Origin: Croceicoccus pelagius
Lineage (GTDB): Bacteria; Pseudomonadota; Alphaproteobacteria; Sphingomonadales; Sphingomonadaceae
Direction: 5' to 3'
DNA length: 64,000 nucleotides
Assembly: GCF_001661915.1 (NCBI RefSeq)
Contig: NZ_LYWY01000039.1
Coordinates: 434,001-498,000 of the forward strand
In this document: in pieces, positions 1-8,825 of the stretch
Position numbering within the stretch: the stretch's first letter is position 1
Layout: each line of letters begins with the position of its first letter
The notes under the pieces: generated by a model
Seen by the model: only the letters and a program-made list of their open reading frames with translations
Told to the model about the DNA's origin: nothing
Databases searched by the model: none
Program-made: the position numbers and the translations under genes

Positions 1-241
1 GCGGGGCGTCCTCCCCCGTTTCCGTTCATTCCGTTTCGACGGCCGAAAGCGTTCATTCCAAACTCCGTTAGCACCGGCCCGCAAGCCGTCTCTCTTTCCC
101 GTGCGACAGCGACGCAGCAGGATCGAACGTCATGGTTCTGGCCGAATTTGGTGAATAACTCGTAAAGCACGGATGCAGCGGGCCAGCGGAGTTGCTTGGT
201 TAACGCTATCTTGACGATCCGCGCCGTAGTCGGGTCGGGAG
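1..241. other. Non-coding leader upstream of the polysaccharide locus
   Basis: No convincing coding sequence is seen here. A 10-base word, CGTTCATTCC, occurs at 23-32 and again at 50-59, 27 bases apart, and between the copies lies a short inverted repeat (TTTCG...CGAAA, about 34-48). This could be an operator or promoter region for the plus-strand polysaccharide genes, but no clear -35/-10 pair was recognised and the upstream gene is outside the window. Confidence 0.35.
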
Positions 242-1048
242 ATGTCAGGCTCAGCGCGAGCCCGGGCCGCGAAACCAGAGAGTGCAGGGACAGTGGTTGT
301 ATCCGACGAAGATCGCTTGATTTTCATGCATATACCCAAGACGGCGGGAATCTTCATTCGGCGCAGCCTGGCCGATGACCGGCGTTTTGCGGGCATCAGG
401 ACGATCGAGGGACTGGGCGAGCGCGACACCGCGCACTTGCCGCTGCGACTTGTTTCGGAACATTTTCCGGCCGATTTCGCGAAATTTTCCCGCTACCGCA
501 GCTATGCCTCGATCCGCGATCCGGGCGCGCGTTTCGTGTCTTCGGTGGCAGAGCATATCAAGCAGTTCCGCAAGGTTCCGAAAGAGCAGGTCAGCGACGC
601 GATGATCATCGAAGTCGCACGCGAGATCGTGGCCCATCTGCCGTCGGACAAACCACAATATGCGCATTTCCTGCCGCAGGTGGAGTTCGTGGAACTGGGC
701 GGCCGCCGCGTGGTGACCGACCTTTACGCCTTCTCGAACTTGGAGGCGATGGTTGCGGCCATGGAAGCCTACACCGGAAAACCGATGGACCGGCAGCCGA
801 AGAATGTCGCCGACAAGGCGCTCCACCCCGCGCTGCACCGCGGCTGGCGCAAGGTGCGCAGTGTCGCGCCGTGGGCCGCGCCGCTGGGTCGTTCGCGACT
901 TGCTCGCAAGCTGTTCGTACGGCGGAACGAGGTCGAATTACCCAAGGACCTCAAGGACTTCATCGACAATTTCTACGCAGCCGACATCGCTCTGCATCGA
1001 GAGGTGCTGAACGCGGCAGCCACGACCGGGGAGAAAGTCGCATGCTGA
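242..1048 (+). CDS. Sulfotransferase family protein
   Basis: The 268-residue product has the HIPKTAG signature (about residues 31-37), which in this family forms the 5'-phosphosulfate loop that binds PAPS, followed by an RDPGARFVSS stretch (about residues 93-102) resembling the 3'-phosphate-binding segment. A role in sulfating a carbohydrate is inferred from this and from its place at the head of a polysaccharide locus. The usual HIPKTAGT has Ile instead of Thr after Gly here, so PAPS binding should not be taken as certain. The start is uncertain: the ATG at 242 has a GGGAG directly abutting it with no spacer; an in-frame GTG at 293 is an alternative. It overlaps the next gene by seven bases (ATGCTGA), which suggests translational coupling. 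Confidence 0.75.
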   Translation: MSGSARARAAKPESAGTVVVSDEDRLIFMHIPKTAGIFIRRSLADDRRFAGIRTIEGLGERDTAHLPLRLVSEHFPADFAKFSRYRSYASIRDPGARFVSSVAEHIKQFRKVPKEQVSDAMIIEVAREIVAHLPSDKPQYAHFLPQVEFVELGGRRVVTDLYAFSNLEAMVAAMEAYTGKPMDRQPKNVADKALHPALHRGWRKVRSVAPWAAPLGRSRLARKLFVRRNEVELPKDLKDFIDNFYAADIALHREVLNAAATTGEKVAC

Positions 1049-1800
1049 GGAAGATCCCCCGCGTGCGTCGCGATCCGGTCGCGAACGATCCGCGCGTTTC
1101 GGACCTCTACGTCGTCGAATATCCCAAGTCCGGCGTGACTTGGCTTTGTACGCTGCTCGGCAATCTTGCCGCGCTGGAAAGCGGATCGAAGGCGGTAGTG
1201 AACTACACAAATTCTATCGCCTGGGTGCCAGACATTCATATCAGCCGGAATATCGGCGAACCGCTGCACAGCTGGCCGCCGCAGCGCATGATCAAGTCGC
1301 ATGCTCGGTTCCAGCGCGAATATACCTTTGCGCTCTATCTCGCGCGCCATCCGGTCGCGGTGATGAAAAGCTACTATCGCTATGCCGCCGCGTTTCAGGG
1401 CGCGCAGTTCGAAGATTTCGGCGCGTTTCTGCGTTCGGAAAAATACGGTGTCGATACTTGGCGCGACCATGTCCGTTCGTGGCTGGGCCGCAGGCCGAGC
1501 CATCACCGCATCCTGCTCGTCCGTTACGAAGATCTGCTCGATGACGCAGCGGCGCAGCTCATGCGGATCAGTGACGTTTTCGGCTGGAACGTCGATGCCG
1601 ACCACGCGCGCATCGCGGCACAGCGGTCGAGCGCTGATAACATGCAGGCGAACGAAGGTGCGCTCGGCATCGGCGGCCCGAAGTTCGTGAAGCAGGCCTC
1701 GACCGCCAGCGTGACCGAGGCGGATCTGGCCTTCATCCACGAACGATGCGCCGAGGAAATGGCGATGCTCGGCTATGACCCGCTCGCCTCGGGGGCCTGA
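1042..1800 (+). CDS. Sulfotransferase domain protein
   Basis: A 252-residue protein with a textbook 5'-PSB loop, YPKSGVTWL (about residues 29-37), and a 3'-PB motif, RHPVAVMKSYYR (about residues 101-112), as in cytosolic-type sulfotransferases that transfer sulfate from PAPS. The start ATG at 1042 is preceded by GGGAGAAAG with good spacing and overlaps the stop of the upstream sulfotransferase-like gene, so the reading frame further upstream is not used. The acceptor is unknown. Because a flippase and several glycosyltransferases follow directly, the likely acceptor is a sugar of the exported glycan (inference). Confidence 0.85.
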   Translation: MLRKIPRVRRDPVANDPRVSDLYVVEYPKSGVTWLCTLLGNLAALESGSKAVVNYTNSIAWVPDIHISRNIGEPLHSWPPQRMIKSHARFQREYTFALYLARHPVAVMKSYYRYAAAFQGAQFEDFGAFLRSEKYGVDTWRDHVRSWLGRRPSHHRILLVRYEDLLDDAAAQLMRISDVFGWNVDADHARIAAQRSSADNMQANEGALGIGGPKFVKQASTASVTEADLAFIHERCAEEMAMLGYDPLASGA

Positions 1801-1811
1801 GGGCCGCGCCT

Positions 1812-3134
1812 TTGGAACGGTATTTCACTCGCATCGGCTGGCTGGGGACCGAGCAGGTGCTGCGGATCCTCGCAGGGCTGCTCTTCGTCGCGGTGGCGGC
1901 GCGCTATCTGGGGCCAGCGCGGTTCGGCACAATGACATACGCGCTGACCATCGCCTCGCTGGCGAGCCAGGTCGTTCGGTACGGGCAGGACAATCTGGTC
2001 ATCAAGGACATCGTCAGAAATCGCTCCGAGGCGGCGAGCACGGTGGCTACGGCATTCCTGATCCGTCTTGCGCTTTGGGTGCTGGCCTGCGGTGCGATGA
2101 TCGCTTTTCTGCACTTCGTTCCGCCGCCGGGCCCGCTTGGGCCGCTGGCAGTTGCGGGTATGTGCGTTCTTGTCCTTGCCGTTCCCTTCGAAAGCCAGTT
2201 CGCCGCCGCCCGCGCCTTCGACCTGTTCCGCAACGTCTCGATCGGACGGTCGATCGTCGTGGTCCTGGCCGCGCTTGTTGCCGTGGCGTTCGTTTTGCTG
2301 AGCATGGACGTCGATGCCTTCGTCATGCTGCGCGGGTTCGAAACACTGGTCTACGGCCTTGTTTCCCTCGCGGTTTTCATAAGCGTCGGGAAAGAACGCG
2401 GAACGGTGCGTCTGACTGGCGGACGCTTCGTTCGCATGGTGCGGTTGGGCTTTCCGATCATGCTGTCGCAGCTCGCGGTGCTGGCATACCTTACGATCGA
2501 CCAGGTCATGCTGGGCCTGATGGCGGGCTCGCACGAACTGGGCCTCTACGGTGTCGCGGTGAAGATCGCGATGTTGGGCGCGTTTCTGCCGCGCCTGTTG
2601 CAGAGCGTGACCTATCCCACCCTTGTCGAAAGGGAAGGCGAGGGCGCAGCGCTGATGGGCGCGCTGTCCCGCTATTTCGACTATTTCGCGGCGACTGGCT
2701 GGCTGGTCGCCATCGGAACTGCAATTGGCGCGACGCTGTTTCTCGTGCCGCTGTTCGGCGCGTCTTATGAAGAAGCATTGCCCGTCTGCCTCGTCCTCCT
2801 GCTTGCCCAGCCGCTTTTTGCGCTGACCACCGCCTACAAGTCCTGTCTTTCGGCCAGCAGCAGGTTCTGGCCGATGACGGTCATCTCCGGCGCGGCCGCC
2901 GCGACGAACGTGGTGTTGAACCTGGTCCTGATTCCGCGTTTTGGCGGGATGGGTGCAGCGGTTGCGACGATCGCGGCTCTGTTCGTGGCCTCGATCGTCT
3001 CGGCCTCACTGAGGCGTGACGACCGCGCAATGGCGGCGATGATGGTCCGCTCGCTCGAACCTTTCGGCGCGCTGGGCAGGACGTTCCGGCAAGTGATGCC
3101 ACTCGTCGCCGCACGGATGGGGCGCAAGGCGTGA
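1812..3134 (+). CDS. Lipid-linked oligosaccharide flippase (Wzx/MATE-like)
   Basis: A 440-residue, strongly hydrophobic protein of about 12-14 predicted membrane helices with the look of the polysaccharide_synt/RfbX flippase family: an N-terminal helix pair containing GLLFVAVAARYLGPARFG and the repeated 'LGxYGVAxK' type loop near residue 240. Such proteins move undecaprenyl-linked glycan units from the cytoplasmic to the periplasmic face. The start is a TTG at 1812, 11 bases after the preceding stop, with GAGGG at a suitable distance; no ATG occurs until well inside the first conserved helix. Its stop overlaps the next gene's GTG (GTGA). No Wzy polymerase is seen nearby in the window. Confidence 0.85.
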   Translation: MERYFTRIGWLGTEQVLRILAGLLFVAVAARYLGPARFGTMTYALTIASLASQVVRYGQDNLVIKDIVRNRSEAASTVATAFLIRLALWVLACGAMIAFLHFVPPPGPLGPLAVAGMCVLVLAVPFESQFAAARAFDLFRNVSIGRSIVVVLAALVAVAFVLLSMDVDAFVMLRGFETLVYGLVSLAVFISVGKERGTVRLTGGRFVRMVRLGFPIMLSQLAVLAYLTIDQVMLGLMAGSHELGLYGVAVKIAMLGAFLPRLLQSVTYPTLVEREGEGAALMGALSRYFDYFAATGWLVAIGTAIGATLFLVPLFGASYEEALPVCLVLLLAQPLFALTTAYKSCLSASSRFWPMTVISGAAAATNVVLNLVLIPRFGGMGAAVATIAALFVASIVSASLRRDDRAMAAMMVRSLEPFGALGRTFRQVMPLVAARMGRKA

Positions 3135-4357
3135 AGCGGGTGATCCTGCATGTCAGCCATTCCGACCGCGTGGGCGGCGCGGCCATCGCGGCAAGGCGAC
3201 TGGTGGAGGCGCAGCGTAAGCTGGGTCTCGATGCCCATATGCTGGTGATCGACAAGCGTGGCGGGGAAGGCTGGATCAACGAGGCGGCTGCCGACACGAA
3301 GGCGAAGGCGCGCGCGGCACGTTTTGTCGCCAAGCGGCTGCTGCGCCGCGACAATTCGCCCGCCGCGGGCACGATGCGTACTGCGGCGGTGCTGCCAACG
3401 GGGCTGGGGCGGGAGATCGCCGGAATTGCGCCCGATGTCGTTCACTTGCACTGGCTGGGATCGGAGGCGATCTCGGTCCGCGAACTGGGCAAGCTGGCCT
3501 TGCCTACCGTCTGGACATGCCATGACCAGTGGGCCTTTTGCGGCACCGAGCATTACGCGCCGGACGAGGGCTACCGCCATGGCTATAAAGGGCGCGACCG
3601 GTTCGACGCCGATGTCGGCGCATGGAAGCGCAAGAAGCGGCATTGGCGCGGCTTTGCCCCGACTCTTGCCTGTCCGAGCCGGTGGATGGCCGATTGCGCG
3701 GCGCGAAGCGACATTGCCGGGCAATGGCCCTCTGTCGTCATACCCAATACGCTGGATACAAGCGTTTTTTCGCCCCTAGACCGCGATCAGGCACGCAAGA
3801 GTCTCGGGCTGCCGGAAGGCGAACTGGTGTTGTTCGGGGCCGATGCGGGCGACCGCGACCGGCGCAAGGGATATGACCTGTTACTCGATGCGCTGGCGAA
3901 ATTGAGGACGCGCGATCAGGTGGCTCTCGTGACGTTCGGCGGCGCGGCCAAGAGTGTTGGCGAAGTCGCGGGGCTGCCTTGTCACGCGTTGGGCAAGGTG
4001 AGCGATCCGGCCATGCTGACAAGGCTCTACAGCGCCGCCGACCTGTTCGTCGTGCCCTCGCGCGCCGACAACCTGCCCAATACGATGGTCGAGGCGCAGT
4101 GCTGCGGCACGCGTAGCGTCGGGTTCGACGTGGGGGGGCTGGGCGATATCGTCAGCGCGCCGCACCTTGGCGAACTCGTCCCGGCATTCGACACCGGCAA
4201 GCTGGCTGCGGCCATCGACCGGCAATTGGCGGCAGAGCCGGACCGCGAGCGCATCCGTACCGATGCGCTCGCGCACTTCGGGAACAAGCCGGTGGTCGAT
4301 GCCTTTTCGCGCCTTTACGATGCGCTGATCGCGAAGGAGCAGGGCGTTGGGTGCTAG
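3131..4357 (+). CDS. Glycosyltransferase family 4
   Basis: A 408-residue GT-B fold enzyme. The N-terminal half begins with HVSHSDRVGGAAIAARRL, the glycine-rich acceptor-side loop of WcaL/WcaC-like GT4 enzymes, and contains the HLHWLG and TCHDQWAFCG segments typical of that subgroup (about residues 106-140). The C-terminal half carries VPSRADNLPNTMVEAQCCGT (about residues 305-324), the donor-sugar motif with its conserved Glu. It probably adds one sugar to a lipid-linked repeat unit. The GTG start overlaps the flippase stop by four bases, so the gene belongs to the same operon. Donor and acceptor cannot be read from sequence. Confidence 0.87.
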   Translation: MKRVILHVSHSDRVGGAAIAARRLVEAQRKLGLDAHMLVIDKRGGEGWINEAAADTKAKARAARFVAKRLLRRDNSPAAGTMRTAAVLPTGLGREIAGIAPDVVHLHWLGSEAISVRELGKLALPTVWTCHDQWAFCGTEHYAPDEGYRHGYKGRDRFDADVGAWKRKKRHWRGFAPTLACPSRWMADCAARSDIAGQWPSVVIPNTLDTSVFSPLDRDQARKSLGLPEGELVLFGADAGDRDRRKGYDLLLDALAKLRTRDQVALVTFGGAAKSVGEVAGLPCHALGKVSDPAMLTRLYSAADLFVVPSRADNLPNTMVEAQCCGTRSVGFDVGGLGDIVSAPHLGELVPAFDTGKLAAAIDRQLAAEPDRERIRTDALAHFGNKPVVDAFSRLYDALIAKEQGVGC

Positions 4358-5087
4358 GGTCTCTGTCGTCACGGCTGTCTGGAACGCGCGCGAGGCGCTG
4401 AAGAAGACAGTTGCCAGTGTCGCGGCGATGGGCGGCATCGATCATGTCGTGGTGGACGGCGCGTCGAGTGACGGGACCCCAGAATATCTCGGCCAGACAG
4501 GCACGCGCTGGATCAGCGAGCCCGACAAGGGGATTGCCGACGCCATGACGAAGGGCATCGGCATGGCGACGGGCGAATATGTCCTGATTCTGCAGGCGGG
4601 AGACCTTTTCGCACCCGGCGTGACCCTGGACGAGCTCGAAGCGGAACTGGACGGCAGTGACATCGTCAGTTTCGACGTCCTCGTCACGCATCCCGATGGA
4701 GATGTCCGGTTCCTTTCGCGCGGACTGGGCGCAAAACTGGAAACGTCGATGAGCGTGCCGCACCAGGGCGCATTCGTACGGCGCGATCTCTATGACCGGA
4801 TCGGCGCGTTTGAGGCGCAGTACAAGGTGGGCATGGACTATGAATTCATGCTGCGCGCCAAGCGGGCAGGGGCGAGCTGCAAAGTGGTTGGCCGCATATC
4901 TTCGATCATGCCGGCAGACGGCATCAGCGCGCGGCGCGACTGGCCGAGCCTGCAGAAGCGGCTTGCCGAAAATCGCCTCATCCATTCGGTCCACGCGCGG
5001 GGATTGCGCGATCGCATCGTCCAGAAAATCTACTGGTCTATCTATCCGCTCTACAAGCGGCTGCGCCACATCGGCGGGCGGCGTTAG
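4347..5087 (+). CDS. Glycosyltransferase family 2 (WcaE-like)
   Basis: A 246-residue GT-A enzyme: the start VSVVTAVWNAREALKKTV and the VVDGASSDGT segment (about residues 32-41) are hallmarks of WcaE-type GT2 enzymes, and SFDVLVTHPDGDV replaces a classical DXD region. It probably transfers a nucleotide-activated sugar to the growing glycan at the inner face of the membrane. The TTG start at 4347 is chosen because AAGGAG lies seven bases upstream and the protein would otherwise lack its first beta strand. It overlaps the preceding gene by 11 bases. Its stop overlaps that of the converging minus-strand GT4 gene by four bases. Confidence 0.85.
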   Translation: MGARVSVVTAVWNAREALKKTVASVAAMGGIDHVVVDGASSDGTPEYLGQTGTRWISEPDKGIADAMTKGIGMATGEYVLILQAGDLFAPGVTLDELEAELDGSDIVSFDVLVTHPDGDVRFLSRGLGAKLETSMSVPHQGAFVRRDLYDRIGAFEAQYKVGMDYEFMLRAKRAGASCKVVGRISSIMPADGISARRDWPSLQKRLAENRLIHSVHARGLRDRIVQKIYWSIYPLYKRLRHIGGRR

Positions 5088-6073
5088 GGCGTCAGCAGGG
5101 TGAGGTAGGCCTCGCCCATCCGGTCCATAGAGAATCGTCCAGTCGCGCGGGTTCGCGCGGCTCTCGCCATGGCTTCGCGCCTTGCCGGATCTGCTGCGAG
5201 CGTTCGTGCCCCGTCGATGAAGCCCTGCGGCTCGTCGACGGGACAGAGCAGCCCTGTCACGCCATCATCGACCGCCTCGGGAAGCGAGGAGATATCGCTC
5301 GCGATGACGGGTGCGCCGCAAGCCATCGCTTCGAGGACGGAGAGGGGAAGCCCTTCGAGGCGCGTCGGTGCGAGGAGGGCATGGCTTGTCGCGTATTCGC
5401 GGATCATCTCATCCTGTTGCAGCCTGCCGAGGAATGTCACGTTGGCAAGTCCCGCAAGGTCCGGGCAATCGCTTTCGCTTGCCGTCATGCGCAGCTCGAA
5501 GCTTTCGCCAAGATCGCGCATTATCGGCGCGAGAAGGTCGATGCCTTTACGAATGCTGGGTGTGCCGGCGAAGAACAGGCGGAATGGCCCCTCGGCTGGT
5601 GGCGCGGCGACGGGGCTGAACCGTTCGACATCGATGCCGTTGGGGATCGCAATCGGGTTGCTGCGCGGAAATTCGGCGCGGACGGCGCGGGCGGTATAGT
5701 CGCTGACCGTCACGACACGATCGGCGCGGGCATAGCCGTGGGCGACGAAGTTGCGCACGAAGAGGTCATGGAAGATCGCCTGCGGAGCCGACTTGAAAGG
5801 CCTGATCGCGGGGTCGAGCACGAAGAGATGCTCGACACAGATCGTGCGGACACCGTCCCGCTGAAAGGCCGGCGCGTTCCAGCTATTGTAGATGATCGCT
5901 TCCGTTCCGTCGGGCGGAGCGACGCCTTTCAGCAACCACGGCGCGAACTGGAAGGCATGCGGGAAGGACTGGACCGCCGCATCGTGCCCGCGGCTTTCCA
6001 GCCATCGGCCGAGCGCCTTGACGAATGTGGTCGAGCCGGTCGGCGCGTGGGTATAGGGCAGCCAGATTTTCAT
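5084..6073 (-). CDS. Glycosyltransferase family 4
   Basis: A 329-residue GT-B enzyme. It has IPNGIDVERFSP (about residues 153-164), the FAGTPSIRKGIDLL loop that opens the C-terminal Rossmann fold, and RLEGLPLSVLEAMACGAPVI, the EX7E motif of GT4 retaining transferases. The start ATG at 6073 overlaps the stop of the upstream GT4 gene (ATGA); extension upstream would run into that gene in another frame. It is the last gene of the minus-strand glycan operon 9844-5084. Specificity is unknown. Confidence 0.87.
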   Translation of the reverse strand: MKIWLPYTHAPTGSTTFVKALGRWLESRGHDAAVQSFPHAFQFAPWLLKGVAPPDGTEAIIYNSWNAPAFQRDGVRTICVEHLFVLDPAIRPFKSAPQAIFHDLFVRNFVAHGYARADRVVTVSDYTARAVRAEFPRSNPIAIPNGIDVERFSPVAAPPAEGPFRLFFAGTPSIRKGIDLLAPIMRDLGESFELRMTASESDCPDLAGLANVTFLGRLQQDEMIREYATSHALLAPTRLEGLPLSVLEAMACGAPVIASDISSLPEAVDDGVTGLLCPVDEPQGFIDGARTLAADPARREAMARAARTRATGRFSMDRMGEAYLTLLTP

Positions 6074-7113
6074 GCGCGGGTGCCATAGGCCGCGTGCGTC
6101 TCTCGCGCGACCCGGTCCCAGCAATAGAACTCGCGCGCGGTGGCGGTCGCGTTTTCGAGAAATGCGCGTCGTTGATCGACGGTCATTGCGGCAACGCGAT
6201 TGATGGCATCGGCCCATGCGCGGGCATCGCCGCTTTTGACGAGGTATCCGGTCTTCCCGTCCACCACCGCGTCGCGCAATCCGTCGCGATCTGCGGCCAA
6301 CATGACCCCCCCGCACGAAGCAGCCTCGGGGGCGACGAGGCCGAAGCCTTCGTATTCGCCGGTGCCGGTGGAAATATTGGGTGCAATGACGCACATGGCC
6401 TGCCGATAGGCTGTAACGAGGTCATCGCCATGCAGGCTGCCGAGGAAGTTGACGCGCGGATCGTCTAGCGCAGACTGCTCTCCAGCGTCCCAGCCGGTGC
6501 CGGCGACTTCGACCTCCATTTCGGGGCCAAGCAGGGGCAGTACCTCGCGTACGAACCAGCCGAAGCCCTTCAGTCTCTTGAGTCTGCCGACGAAAAGGAT
6601 GCGGCCATTGTGGCAACCATCGGGATCAGGCCCGGTGAGATTGGTTGCGAGGGGCACAACGGTCGAAGGTGACCAACCGGTTTCGGTCAGCGCTTCGGCA
6701 GTCGCGCTGGAGTTGGCGATGATCGTCGCTTTGCGCAGCAGACGTGCACCCAGTTTGAGATAAGCGCCGTAGAGCCGTCCTTTCAGTCCCCCGCGCCGCT
6801 GGTAACCGGCATCAGTGCCATGGGCGGACAGGACGACCTGCGTGGAACGGCCCAGCCGACCCAGTAGCCCCATCGGCCAGAGAGCCATGTCGCCGACGTG
6901 CAGGACATCGGGCGAGAGCCGTCTTGCGAACCAGCGGGTGAGGACTTGCAGGGGGAACAGCAGCAGGTCGATCGGCCCCGGCGGCATACCGTTTGCCTTG
7001 CCGCGCAGCGCGACCACCTCCACCGGTTCGATTTTGCCCAGCGCTTCGGTCAGGCGCATCGAGTACGTTTCCATGCCGCCGACCGCCGGTGCCCACTTGC
7101 GGGTCACGAACAT
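6070..7113 (-). CDS. Glycosyltransferase family 4
   Basis: A 347-residue GT-B enzyme beginning MFVTRKWAPAVGGMETY, the usual acceptor loop of GT4 enzymes, with LSAHGTD (about residues 94-100), VGRLKRLKGFGWF and GEYEGFGLVAPEAASCGG (EX7E motif, about residues 259-276). It is likely a further sugar-adding step in the same glycan. The ATG at 7113 is preferred; an in-frame GTG at 7137 would add eight residues and neither has a strong Shine-Dalgarno sequence. It lies 32 bases downstream of the GT-C gene and overlaps the following GT4 by four bases. Confidence 0.85.
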   Translation of the reverse strand: MFVTRKWAPAVGGMETYSMRLTEALGKIEPVEVVALRGKANGMPPGPIDLLLFPLQVLTRWFARRLSPDVLHVGDMALWPMGLLGRLGRSTQVVLSAHGTDAGYQRRGGLKGRLYGAYLKLGARLLRKATIIANSSATAEALTETGWSPSTVVPLATNLTGPDPDGCHNGRILFVGRLKRLKGFGWFVREVLPLLGPEMEVEVAGTGWDAGEQSALDDPRVNFLGSLHGDDLVTAYRQAMCVIAPNISTGTGEYEGFGLVAPEAASCGGVMLAADRDGLRDAVVDGKTGYLVKSGDARAWADAINRVAAMTVDQRRAFLENATATAREFYCWDRVARETHAAYGTRA

Positions 7114-7145
7114 GATGCGTGGATCGGTGCCCGGCACGGATCGGC

Positions 7146-8825
7146 TCAATACTGCGTGAACATCGCGCCTTCCGGCCCGGGCATTGCCGGAACCGGGAGA
7201 TGGTCGCCCCAGCGCAGGACGACCTGCGTGGATGCATCGCGCCCGACGGTGTGCGACCCGCGCTCCAGCGTCACGACATCGCCGACGGCGGCTGGCTCGC
7301 CGTCGATGACGGTTTCCGCGCCTTCGACAGTGTAGGGGCCGGGGACGAGGACATCGATCGCTTCCGCGCCCTGTCCCGCCTCGACCGTCTTGCCCGCGAC
7401 GAAGATACCGCTCCAGTGCGGGATATAGTTTTCGCGCAAAGCCGCTACGTCTTCGGGCAGCAGCACTTCCTCGCTCGGCATGTCGAGCAGCGCGTGGGCC
7501 AGCGTTGCGCTGTTGGCGATGACCATCGGGACGACGTGCGTTTCCATCGCGCGTTTGTAGCGCGGTTTGCCTTGCGCGTAATAGCCGGCAAGGCCCCAAC
7601 CGGTGGAGAAGGTGGGTACGGCGCGGTCGAACCGTCCGATCATGCCGTTATTGTCGATATAGGTCACCGGCTCGGCAAAGATCTCGTAGGCACCGCGTTC
7701 GAGCGCGATCTGATTCTTCGCAGGCTGGCGATCCTCGTTCAGCAGGACCAGCCCGATGCTGGCGCCGATGACGATCATGACCAGCTTCATGCCGTACCGT
7801 TCTACGAACCAGGCAAGGCCCAGTGCAATCACGGGCATCGCGGGGGCCAGCGTGAAGACGAAGTTGTAGGGATAGGAATTGCGATAGATGGCCGCCGTCA
7901 GGAACGGCACGAGCAGCAGGACGATGCCGACCCGTGCTTCCCACGCCTTCTCGCGGGCGAACCATTGCCACAGGCCGACCCCGATCGCGATCGGCACGTA
8001 AGGCGCCTTGCCGAGCTGCGAGAGCAGGTATCCGCCTTCGGGGAAGAACCCGGCACCGAACATCCGGTCGAGCGATGCGAGAGCCAGGCGCTGCAGCGGC
8101 GCGGCCTTGGCCAGCAAACCGGTCTCGGCCAGCGGCAGGGCAAGGAACAGCGCGCCCCCGACAAGCGCTGCACCCAGGGCGCCGAAGATCGCGAGCCGCA
8201 AGGGGCGGGCGATCTCGGCATGACGCCACATCAGCGCGCCGAGGATCGGGAAGCCGTAGAACACCGACTTGATGGTGCAGGCCAGCGCAAGGACCAGCAG
8301 GGCCGCAGACAGCAGCAACCAGCCGAGGCGCAGCGGCCTTGCCAGCACGACCCAGAGCGCGCCCATTCCGAGCGCCGTCGCCAGCGGGTCCGCGCGCAGA
8401 ACCAGCATGTTGGTCAAAACATAACCGGCGCCCGCATAGGCCAGCAACGTCAGCAGCGCCTGCGGACGCGGCACGAAAGCGCGCGCGCAGCCATAGACCG
8501 CAAACAGGATCGCGATCTCGCAAGGCACCATCATCATGCGGATGACGCGAATGTCGCTGGTCGCAAGCTCGGTCGTGCCCGGAACCCACGAGAACAGGGG
8601 GAGGAAGGGCGACTGGAGCAGCGAGACTTTCTCACCCCCTGCGTACCGGACAATCTGACTGAAGTGAAAGAATTCGTCCCAGTTTATCGCGCGCGTGAAG
8701 ATCATAGCGACCTGCAGCGCGACAAGCGCGAGGATCGCGATCAGCGGCCAGGTGCTCCCTGCCGCACTACCGCGGAGAGGAGGGGCGGCAGCGACCGGTT
8801 GTGCCGGCATGGCGGCGCTCGCCAT
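7146..8825 (-). CDS. Membrane glycosyltransferase, GT-C fold (GT39/ArnT-like)
   Basis: A 559-residue protein with about ten membrane helices in the first 400 residues and a soluble C-terminal beta-rich domain of about 150 residues. The first external loop carries INWDEFFHFS with the acidic pair D50-E51, the catalytic base position in GT-C enzymes such as ArnT, PMT and GT39/GT83 members. These use polyprenyl-phosphate sugars and act on the periplasmic side. Its start overlaps the stop of the upstream polyprenol-phosphate GT2 gene by one base (TGATG), which fits a donor-maker/donor-user pair. The acceptor is unknown: lipid A, the exported glycan or a protein are all possible. Confidence 0.8.
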   Translation of the reverse strand: MASAAMPAQPVAAAPPLRGSAAGSTWPLIAILALVALQVAMIFTRAINWDEFFHFSQIVRYAGGEKVSLLQSPFLPLFSWVPGTTELATSDIRVIRMMMVPCEIAILFAVYGCARAFVPRPQALLTLLAYAGAGYVLTNMLVLRADPLATALGMGALWVVLARPLRLGWLLLSAALLVLALACTIKSVFYGFPILGALMWRHAEIARPLRLAIFGALGAALVGGALFLALPLAETGLLAKAAPLQRLALASLDRMFGAGFFPEGGYLLSQLGKAPYVPIAIGVGLWQWFAREKAWEARVGIVLLLVPFLTAAIYRNSYPYNFVFTLAPAMPVIALGLAWFVERYGMKLVMIVIGASIGLVLLNEDRQPAKNQIALERGAYEIFAEPVTYIDNNGMIGRFDRAVPTFSTGWGLAGYYAQGKPRYKRAMETHVVPMVIANSATLAHALLDMPSEEVLLPEDVAALRENYIPHWSGIFVAGKTVEAGQGAEAIDVLVPGPYTVEGAETVIDGEPAAVGDVVTLERGSHTVGRDASTQVVLRWGDHLPVPAMPGPEGAMFTQY

